A DNA stretch of 64,000 nt. Source: Amarobacter sp964507025 (GTDB taxonomy: Bacteria > Chloroflexota > Dehalococcoidia > Tepidiformales > Tepidiformaceae). Of the stretch, positions 58,029 to 64,000 are shown one piece after another; positions within the stretch are counted from its first letter, which is position 1; each line of letters opens with the position of its first letter. The position numbers and the translations under genes were made by a program. The stretch spans positions 62,001 through 126,000 of the forward strand of contig CAZDOK010000004.1 in assembly GCA_964507025.1 (NCBI GenBank). The letters run 5' to 3'. The notes under the pieces are model-generated. The model had not been told where the DNA came from and made no database searches. It was given only the letters and a program-made list of their open reading frames with translations.

Positions 58029-58718
58029 TCAGGATTCTGGAAGCACGAGCCGATAACCGACAGCTGGCTCCGTGACGATCAGCGAGCCACGGCCCTGGCT
58101 CGCACCGTCGAGCCGGGAACGGAGCTGGTAGATGAAGGTGCGAAGGATGTGGGCGTCATCGGCATACTGCTGGCCCCAGACGTGCGTAAGCAGCATCCGC
58201 TGCGTGAGCACTTTGCCCGCGTTCGACGCAAGAAACCGGAGCAGGTCGAACTCCCTGGGGGTGAGATGCACCAACTGCCCGTCCACGGATACCGTGTGGC
58301 TCGCCAGGTTCACCCGGATCGGGCCCGCCTCGACGATGGGCTCGGTTTCGGCTTGCGCCTGGTGACGCAGCGCCACTCGAATGCGCGCGAGCAGCTCTTC
58401 GATGTTGAATGGCTTGGTGAGGTAGTTGTCAGCTCCCGCATCGAGTGCCTCGACCTTCTTTCGATCGTCGCCAACCGCGCTCAGCACGATGATGCTCGCA
58501 CGGCCAGTCCGAAGCGCGCGTGTCAGCTCGATGCCATCCGCATCAGGCAACACGAGATCCAGGAGGATCACGTCGGGAGAGAAGTCTGCCGCGCGTTCGA
58601 CCACCGTCGCACCGCAGTCGCGCGTGTCCACTGCGTATTCGGCAGCCTCAAGGGCGCGCCGCACTATCCGCAGGATTGCCGCGTCGTCATCGACCACCAG
58701 GATTCGAGCACCCTTCAT
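58029..58718 (-). CDS. kdpE: KdpE-type response regulator
   Basis: 229 residues, OmpR/PhoB family. The receiver has VVDDD (10-12), phosphosite Asp54 (LLDLVLPDADG) and Lys102 (TKPF). The winged helix has LTPREFDLLRFLASNAGKVL and TEPAVGYRLV. Its start overlaps the kinase stop by 4 nt (ATGA). It probably controls kdpFABC. Confidence 0.92.
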   Translation of the reverse strand: MKGARILVVDDDAAILRIVRRALEAAEYAVDTRDCGATVVERAADFSPDVILLDLVLPDADGIELTRALRTGRASIIVLSAVGDDRKKVEALDAGADNYLTKPFNIEELLARIRVALRHQAQAETEPIVEAGPIRVNLASHTVSVDGQLVHLTPREFDLLRFLASNAGKVLTQRMLLTHVWGQQYADDAHILRTFIYQLRSRLDGASQGRGSLIVTEPAVGYRLVLPES

Positions 58719-60265
58719 CTCGGCTCAGCAGCCAGCGGGAGATTGATGCGGAAGGTGGTACCCGCCGGCGTGGAGTCAACGGAGATGCTTCCGCGGTTCA
58801 ACTGGACCATGGCTCGAACGATTGCGAGCCCCAGCCCGCTTCCGGTCGTCCCCCTGGATGACCGTCCTCGATAAAACTTGTCGAAGATGTAAGGCAGGTC
58901 GTCCGGTGCAATCCCCGGGCCCTCATCGGTTACAGAGAGCACACATCGGCCGCCACTGGCCTCACCGCTGATCGAGATGGTCCCTGATTGCACGGAATAC
59001 TTCGCCGCATTCTCGACGAGGTTGCACAGGGCGCGCAGCATGAGTCCGTAGTCTGCCCGCACCCAGAGTTCATCGCCAGCATCAACACGCACGGAACGGT
59101 TCGCCGTGGCAGATGCGGTGCCGCGTGCCGCCTCGTCAAGAAGTGCCCTGACGTGGACAGGCTCGGCCTGAACGCTGACGGCCCCCGCTTCTAGCCGGCT
59201 CATATCCAGCAGCTCCTCCACCGTCGCGGTCAACCTGTCGGTCTGCGACTCAATCGTCGCAAGGAGTTGTCTCCGGTCGTCCTCACCCCACTCCAGACCC
59301 TCTGAGAGCAGGCTTCCAACGGCGGCCTTGATGGCGGTCAACGGCGAACGGAGGTCGTGTGACACGCTCGACAGGAGTATCGATTTGAATTCGTCGGCGC
59401 GTTTGATGGCCTCGGCCCGCCTGGCCTCTTCCTCAAGCCGGAGCCGCTGGACGGCGAGCCCGGCCTCATCCGCGAAGGCCCGCAGCAATCCATCGAGGTC
59501 GCCCCCGGCGGGGGCGGTTAACGCTCCAGCGACGCGGAGCACTCCCGCGTCGCCAGGGCCCGGCCTGAACGGCACGAAGACATCGCGGGTGACGCCGCGA
59601 GCCTGGAAGCTGGCGCGCCGAAGCCGGCGCGAGTCATCCAGCGTCCGGACAATCTGGCCCGTCTCCACGGCGCGGTTAGCAAGCGACAGCTCGTCCCTCG
59701 TCATTGGTCCCGGGTTTCCAGCGGAGGCTATAACCTCCCACTGCTTCCCGGTGTTTCTCCAGAGCTCGCATCTGCCCGCGTCGAGCGCCCGTGCCACCGA
59801 CTGCACCAGCGCGTGCAGGGCAAAGCGGGGCCCGGGGGCTCCCGCGACCCGCCGCGAGAGCTCGAGCATCGTTGCGAGCTCGGCCCGCCGGGCGTCAGCC
59901 GCCGCCACCTGCCCCCGCAGCAGTGCGAGCATCGATGCACCGACGCCAGCCACACACAGGAACACCACCAGCGCAGCGATGTTGTGGGGGTCCTGCACCG
60001 TAGGGCGGTGGAGTGGAGGCACGAAGAACACATTGAGCAGCACATCGGCCATCACTGCGCTCATCAGGCCGACGGCATATCCCCACACCGCCGAGGAGAG
60101 CAAAACGACCAACAGGAAGACCATGGCGACGACAGTGATCTCGTTCTCGCCAGCGAACGGGGCAAGGGCGCCAGTAAGGACAACGAGGAGTATCGCCGCA
60201 GCCAGCCCGCCAACCCTGGGCTCAATGACAAAGGCCGGGGGTCGTGCCTGTCGCAGCCGGCGCAC
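58715..60265 (-). CDS. KdpD kinase half: DUF4118-GAF-HisKA-HATPase
   Basis: 516 residues. Four DUF4118-type membrane helices (about 20-118), a GAF domain (about 140-275), the phosphoacceptor His303 in SVSHDLRSPLTAI, and ATPase boxes NLVENAAKYS, DEGPGIAP and GSGLGLAI. The N-terminal KdpD sensor and stress domains are missing here and are encoded separately at 51360-52478. The start is GTG; a TAGTAT box is 6 nt upstream and no ribosome site is visible. Confidence 0.9.
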   Translation of the reverse strand: MRRLRQARPPAFVIEPRVGGLAAAILLVVLTGALAPFAGENEITVVAMVFLLVVLLSSAVWGYAVGLMSAVMADVLLNVFFVPPLHRPTVQDPHNIAALVVFLCVAGVGASMLALLRGQVAAADARRAELATMLELSRRVAGAPGPRFALHALVQSVARALDAGRCELWRNTGKQWEVIASAGNPGPMTRDELSLANRAVETGQIVRTLDDSRRLRRASFQARGVTRDVFVPFRPGPGDAGVLRVAGALTAPAGGDLDGLLRAFADEAGLAVQRLRLEEEARRAEAIKRADEFKSILLSSVSHDLRSPLTAIKAAVGSLLSEGLEWGEDDRRQLLATIESQTDRLTATVEELLDMSRLEAGAVSVQAEPVHVRALLDEAARGTASATANRSVRVDAGDELWVRADYGLMLRALCNLVENAAKYSVQSGTISISGEASGGRCVLSVTDEGPGIAPDDLPYIFDKFYRGRSSRGTTGSGLGLAIVRAMVQLNRGSISVDSTPAGTTFRINLPLAAEPR

Positions 60266-60271
60266 AATGAG

Positions 60272-60277
60272 ATACTA
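60272..60277 (-). promoter_or_regulatory. -10 box TAGTAT, leaderless start
   Basis: Minus-strand TAGTAT 6 nt before the kinase GTG at 60265. Confidence 0.4.
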
Positions 60278-60575
60278 CGCCGTCAACATCGATAGAGCTG
60301 GCACGGCCATCGCCTGCAACCACCCCGAACGTGATGTTGGCCTTCGCAACCAGGGGTGCCGCAACCGAGGGAAAGGTGCCGTTCGCGCGGGCCCGAATTG
60401 CTGCCAGCAATCGTGGCCTTGGTCGGCGCGGACCGCGTCGTGCCCGGGCGAGTGTTGGTGAAGGACCAGCTGCCCCGCTGGGATTCTTGTGGAGCGGATG
60501 GAACGGGTGCGGCTCAACTGGCGGCTGGTTCTGGCCGAGCCGCGGCTGGCCGAAGTCGTCGTCGTCGTCGACCTC

Positions 60576-60935
60576 TACCGGCTCACGAGCGTCACCTTCC
60601 CTGGCTCGCGCACCGTGAGCTATGGCTACGACGACGCCTCGCGCCGCACCTCGATCACCTACCCCGGCGGCTCGAACCAGGTGGCCTACACCTACGACGC
60701 CGCCGACCGCCTGACCGGCATCAGCCACGTCAAGGACGGCTCGACCACGGTCGCGTCGGTCGCCTACACCCTGGACGACATCGGCAACCGCACCGGGCGG
60801 GTGGACCAGCAGGGCACCTTCGATGACGCCGACCGCAGCACCGGGGTCCAGCCGCCGAGCCCGGCCGCGGCCATCGGCTACGACTGGGACGACAGCGACG
60901 CCGAGTCGCAAGCGGAACTCTCGTCGCAAGTCTAA
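60576..60935 (+). pseudogene. Rhs/YD-repeat protein fragment
   Basis: The plus-strand frame encodes YD repeats, YRLTSVTFPGSRTVSYGYDD, then SITYPGG, AYTYDAADRLTGISHV, YTLDDIGNRTGRVDQQG. This is a short C-terminal piece of an Rhs/teneurin-type protein, followed by unrelated residues to TAA at 60935. There is no start or export signal, and the upstream 60.3-60.5 kb holds no continuation in frame. It is a decayed remnant. Its stop overlaps that of the convergent peptidase. Confidence 0.7.
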
Positions 60936-62263
60936 GGCGGCGTGTTGATAAGCGCCGTCACGAACATGTCCATCAGGCGCTTACAGACATCGCAGAACGG
61001 AGCCTGCAAGTCCCTCATCTTGCAGTTCAAAGTGGGGCGATAGTTCGCGCACGGTTCGTAGGCCGCGCCCTGGAAGGCGGCGACTTCGCCTGAGCCGGAT
61101 TGCCCGGGCGGCAGGTGGCCCGGTTGAGCCGGGCAGGAAGGGGCGTTCGCGTTGTGATAGACCTTTCCTGAGCCTCCCCACCAGGGCGCCGACGGCGACG
61201 TGGTTACGTTGGCGTAGGACTGCACGCTGCTGAGGTGATTCGCCAGGGGCGTGTCGTACTCATCTCGCAGCCCCAACATGTGGCCGAGTTCGTGAAGCAC
61301 CAGCTTGACCATGTCCGGATGCCTTGCGGGGACCCACATATGGGTGCCCCACGAGGAGCCGCCATAGCTCGCGGCGTTCACCAGCCCAATGAACCTTGTG
61401 GCCCCGACGCTAGCCTGATCAACCCACGCGTTTGTCGGATCCCCGGAGAGCAGTTCGCAGTCGCCTCCCTTTCCGTACCCGCTGTCGTAAGCCGTGGTGG
61501 CGGTCACCGCCGCCGGTCCGTTGCACCCTGCCGCATAGTCGGTGCCAGTATCCGAAGAGGGGCGGAAGACGGGCTTGAGCTCAATCCTTCCAGGAAGACC
61601 GAGGCTGCCGATCGCGGCCGCGAGCCCCTGGCAATCCGCGAGGAACTGCGTCTGCTGGCCCGGCGTGTACCCATCGCCCACTACGCAGATCGTCATCGCG
61701 ACCGGCCCGGGTGGGGGAGGAAGGAAAGGAAGCTCGAGGAATTGGGCCGGCGTCGGCCGGACCGGCCTGACCCGAGGGAGCCCGGAGAGGTCGATCGGGA
61801 ATGGACGGGGACGTCCTCGGTTATATCGGCCACAGCAGCGGGCGGAAAACACCTCGATCCGTTCGGGTTCGAGCTGCCAGGGCAGCTGGATCTGGAAGCG
61901 GAAAGGGGCGTCCTCGACCGTCACCAACTCCAGTCCCTCGCCACCCCGCTGGCGCGGGACTTCGACGTAGGCCCCGGTTGGGTCGGGGTTCACGAACAGG
62001 TGGACGCCGCCGCCACGGTCAGTCACACGGACATAGAACTCCGCCTCGAAACGTTCTTGCCTGCGCGAAAGCCTCGATGCGGCTCGCCGAAGGAATCCGG
62101 GAAAGACTCGGCGGCCGCGGTTCGCAGCCTCCGGAACGGCTGCAAGCGGGGCGCGGGTGTTTCGAGCGCCGACATGGTCAACCGCGCGAAACTTCGACCC
62201 ATTGCGCTCAACGACGATATACCGCGAACCACCTGCAGGCCCTGGTGCCAACTGGAGCACCAT
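60932..62263 (-). CDS. M64-type zinc metallopeptidase
   Basis: 443 residues. The zincin motif is HELGHMLGLRDEYD (His324, Glu325, His328, then Asp334-Glu335), with a C-terminal NCKMRDLQAPFCDVCKR cysteine segment; both fit the M64 (IgA-peptidase) family. The N-terminal half (1-180) is beta-rich and unassigned, with a proline-rich link (LPFLPPPPGP). No signal peptide is visible, so secretion is uncertain. It starts 5 nt after the upstream gene. Confidence 0.82.
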   Translation of the reverse strand: MVLQLAPGPAGGSRYIVVERNGSKFRAVDHVGARNTRAPLAAVPEAANRGRRVFPGFLRRAASRLSRRQERFEAEFYVRVTDRGGGVHLFVNPDPTGAYVEVPRQRGGEGLELVTVEDAPFRFQIQLPWQLEPERIEVFSARCCGRYNRGRPRPFPIDLSGLPRVRPVRPTPAQFLELPFLPPPPGPVAMTICVVGDGYTPGQQTQFLADCQGLAAAIGSLGLPGRIELKPVFRPSSDTGTDYAAGCNGPAAVTATTAYDSGYGKGGDCELLSGDPTNAWVDQASVGATRFIGLVNAASYGGSSWGTHMWVPARHPDMVKLVLHELGHMLGLRDEYDTPLANHLSSVQSYANVTTSPSAPWWGGSGKVYHNANAPSCPAQPGHLPPGQSGSGEVAAFQGAAYEPCANYRPTLNCKMRDLQAPFCDVCKRLMDMFVTALINTPP

Positions 62264-62268
62264 CGCAA

Positions 62269-63090
62269 CTACCCGTTTGGGTCCGGAGGGTTGCAGTCGG
62301 GAGACCTGATGACAAATGCCTTACCAAGCCTGCCCGGCGCCGAAGCGCACTGGAGCGCGTTGGGAGGGTTTGGGTAGCTCTGATTCCCCACGTGCCAGAC
62401 GAGACTGACCCCCTCGAACCCGTGAGCTGCGGCTCGTGCCAGGACCTGCTGATCGATTGCCGGGTCGGTCAGAGCGAGAAGTGCGTCGGCCGGAGCGATC
62501 CCGGGCGGCCAGCTCCAACTCGCCGGCTGCGGGCCGCTGGGCGCCAGGCCGAGTGAATCTTCCAGGTAGTGCAGCAGCCCCTCGGCGAACTCCTGCTCGA
62601 AGACCGCACCGTCGACCACTGGTTTCCACCAGTTGTGCGCCGGCTTCTGCCCCGGCTGCGTCGCCGTGTTCGCCCGCGTCGGCGCCGGGCCGAACCAGTC
62701 GATATCGATGTGCGCCTTCTTCTGCGCGCAGTGACTGGAGCCGATTTCGATACCGACCCGGGAAACACGGGGGTCCGCTGCGATCGGCGCGAACGGGGCC
62801 GGAATCGCGATCGCCGGGTTTTCCCACTTCAAACGGAGCACCCGGAGCAGCTTCACGCTGCGCCACCGGCACCTCCGGGCGATGTCCGCCTGCAATCCCA
62901 TGGGCCGGCCCCGGGACTTCTCCCCCGTCCAGAGCCGCATCAATTCGCGAAGAGTCCAGTCGACACCCTGACCGTCCGCGCTTGACTTGATCGTGTGGTA
63001 CTCGTTCAGCCCTGGGAGATAGCGGAACGTGTACGCCACCGGGCCTCGTCGCAACTGCGGTCTTCTGGGCGGTGGTCCGGGCAGCGACAT
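62269..63090 (-). CDS. Hypothetical protein in the M64 operon
   Basis: 273 residues, unrecognised. It begins SLPGPPPRRPQLRRGPVAYT, contains a basic stretch (LTGEK-type, RLWTGEKSRGRPMGLQADIA), a tryptophan-rich middle (HNWWKPVVDG) and a C-terminus with LVWHVGNQSYPNPPN. No membrane segment or known catalytic motif. A strong AGGAGG precedes ATG 63090, and GTG 63093 is also possible. It is the first gene of the operon with the peptidase, so it may be its substrate, inhibitor or partner (inference). Confidence 0.65.
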   Translation of the reverse strand: MSLPGPPPRRPQLRRGPVAYTFRYLPGLNEYHTIKSSADGQGVDWTLRELMRLWTGEKSRGRPMGLQADIARRCRWRSVKLLRVLRLKWENPAIAIPAPFAPIAADPRVSRVGIEIGSSHCAQKKAHIDIDWFGPAPTRANTATQPGQKPAHNWWKPVVDGAVFEQEFAEGLLHYLEDSLGLAPSGPQPASWSWPPGIAPADALLALTDPAIDQQVLARAAAHGFEGVSLVWHVGNQSYPNPPNALQCASAPGRLGKAFVIRSPDCNPPDPNG

Positions 63091-63129
63091 CACTTGACCT
63101 CCTGAAACTCATGCCGGCAGGAAATGCGG

Positions 63130-63158
63130 ATGATGCGCTCGTTCCGGAGGGATGTCAA
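63130..63158 (-). promoter_or_regulatory. Promoter of the unknown/M64 operon
   Basis: TTGACA (63153-63158) and CATCAT (63130-63135) on the minus strand, separated by 17 nt, about 40 nt before the start. Confidence 0.6.
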
Positions 63159-63167
63159 TCCGTTGAC
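63154..63167. promoter_or_regulatory. Inverted repeat overlapping the -35: possible operator
   Basis: GTCAA-TCCG-TTGAC is a perfect 5-bp inverted repeat with a 4-nt spacer. It covers the -35 element of the M64 operon promoter and lies just after the LuxR-type gene, an obvious candidate regulator. Confidence 0.4.
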
Positions 63168-63178
63168 TATCACCTCAC

Positions 63179-64000
63179 TTAACGCCGATGTTCCTGCACT
63201 AACCGGGCTGCAGCCGTGCGGTTGGCCGCGCCGGTCTTTTCCAGGATGTTCGCCACGTGGCGGATGGCCGTGTGGAGACTGATGACGAGCTCATCCGCTA
63301 TCTGCTGGTTGGTCATGCCGGCTGCGATGAGCTGAAGCACCTCGACTTCTCGGGCCGTGAGGTCCCAGGGCCGCCGTCGCCCGGATCTGGCCGGCTGCAA
63401 TCCAAGGCGAGCGGCCGCGGCCTCGGGCGTTCGAATTCCCAGGCGCGTTCCCACGCGCTCGAGGTGACCGTCCACCGTGCGTTCGTGTAAGAGCAGCCGG
63501 TCCGCGATGCGGGCAGGAGATGCCCCCTTGCTGAACTCCTCCAGCACCTGGCGTTCGATAACCGAGAGCTCATCTTCGAGCACCTGTTTCCCTGGTCGCC
63601 AGACCGGCCGCGGGCTGCCGTCAGCCAGAATCTGCCGCGCCACCAGCAGCGGTCCGAGCAACCCACCCTCGCGAAACACCGTCATGCCCGCTTCGACGGA
63701 CTCGCGAATCGGCCGGTCCAGGCCGATTCCCGCGGCCAGCGCCAGCCTTGCCCGCTCGATAGCGACCAGTCCCGCTTCAATGGGCGCGCCGGTCTCGGCA
63801 GCCTGCGCACCGGCGATATCCAGGTCGCGCCGCGCATCCTCGTGTTCCCCCAGCACGCGCGAGCACATCGCACGGGCCCGCGCCACGAGAATCGGCGGGC
63901 ACATGCTGAACACAACCTGACCGGTGTCAACCGGGCGGAGTGCCGTCAGCACCTCTCCGGCGATGTCGGGGGCGTCCCACTCGCTCGCCAGTTCGGCGGA
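63179..64000 (-). CDS. LuxR-type regulator with two C-terminal HTH segments, 5' end outside window
   Basis: The frame is open from 63179 to the window edge, 273 residues visible; the N-terminus lies outside. The first part is helical (TPR-like, ARARAMCSRVLGEHEDARRD). Two LuxR-like HTH segments follow: LSVIERQVLEEFSKGASPAR and LTAREVEVLQLIAAGMTNQQ, the second with IADELVISLHTAIRHVANIL. The first is diverged. Such proteins are usually large transcription factors with an N-terminal sensor or ATPase. Confidence 0.8.
   Translation of the reverse strand, partial: SAELASEWDAPDIAGEVLTALRPVDTGQVVFSMCPPILVARARAMCSRVLGEHEDARRDLDIAGAQAAETGAPIEAGLVAIERARLALAAGIGLDRPIRESVEAGMTVFREGGLLGPLLVARQILADGSPRPVWRPGKQVLEDELSVIERQVLEEFSKGASPARIADRLLLHERTVDGHLERVGTRLGIRTPEAAAARLGLQPARSGRRRPWDLTAREVEVLQLIAAGMTNQQIADELVISLHTAIRHVANILEKTGAANRTAAARLVQEHRR

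Noticed and set aside
60266..60560. Coding remnant upstream of the Rhs fragment
   Set aside because: Several overlapping frames are open but none has a consistent family resemblance; treated as non-coding or debris.
60557..60571. GTC triplet run as a functional repeat
   Set aside because: A short, imperfect run in GC-rich coding-like sequence; no evidence of function.

Overview
This is a GC-rich (roughly 65-68% by eye), gene-dense bacterial chromosome segment carrying about 60 protein genes and two tRNA genes. Gene content suggests Chloroflexota, possibly a Dehalococcoidia/Tepidiforma-like lineage: a split methylmalonyl-CoA mutase with MeaB, an LLM-class (F420-type) oxidoreductase, a polyprenyl synthase with a DExxD first motif, many VOC and DinB proteins, and the DUF7064-type/phosphotransferase/DUF6285 trio. 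No 16S gene or other decisive marker is present, so the assignment is an inference.

Layout. 0-3.7 kb: isoprenoid precursor genes (dxs, polyprenyl synthase), then a serine-acetyltransferase-like protein. 3.7-9.7 kb: gltBD (glutamate synthase) on the minus strand. 10-16 kb (+): PLP aminotransferase, metallo-beta-lactamase-fold hydrolase, Eis-like acetyltransferase, M16 peptidase. 16.3-23 kb: DUF255 protein, DinB protein, D-aminoacylase-like amidohydrolase, an unknown lower-GC gene, LLM oxidoreductase, inositol-phosphatase-like protein. 23-31.5 kb (-): one long, tightly packed run from methylmalonyl-CoA mutase through a DinB protein, three VOC/epimerase paralogues, the B12-binding subunit, MeaB, a DUF2344 protein, GNAT, a histidine phosphatase, an FtsB/DivIC-like protein and TilS. 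A regulator with a degenerate receiver is divergent from it. 32.7-45.5 kb: small catabolic and accessory genes (SnoaL-like, epoxide hydrolase, DUF7064-like/phosphotransferase/DUF6285, VOC proteins, CopC plus a CopC-CopD-cytochrome c fusion, a muconolactone-isomerase-like/flavin reductase/ABM/Rieske run, class-V aminotransferase) and tRNA-Phe. 45.5-49 kb: DUF1905, 3-hydroxyacyl-CoA dehydrogenase, two hotdog (MaoC-like) proteins, pirin, tRNA-Asp. 49-51.3 kb: an eroded serine-recombinase tail beside tRNA-Asp, a Cho-like nuclease and an SbcD-like phosphoesterase. 51.4-60.3 kb (-): potassium uptake, with kdpFABC followed by an N-terminal-only KdpD and preceded by several very small genes, a stand-alone receiver, KdpE and a separate KdpD kinase half. 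60.5-64 kb: Rhs remnant, M64-type metallopeptidase, an unknown protein, and a LuxR-type regulator with two HTH segments that runs off the window.

Two themes stand out. Many transcription units have a TAnnnT box 6-8 nt from a start codon that lacks a Shine-Dalgarno sequence, which suggests leaderless transcripts; others have the box 20-60 nt upstream. The Kdp region is the most unusual gene system: KdpD is split into separated sensor and kinase genes and several short ORFs interleave with it. Four short or damaged coding regions (53 aa, 27 aa, KdpF 29 aa, DUF1905) and a frameshifted recombinase tail were found by direct reading of the sequence.
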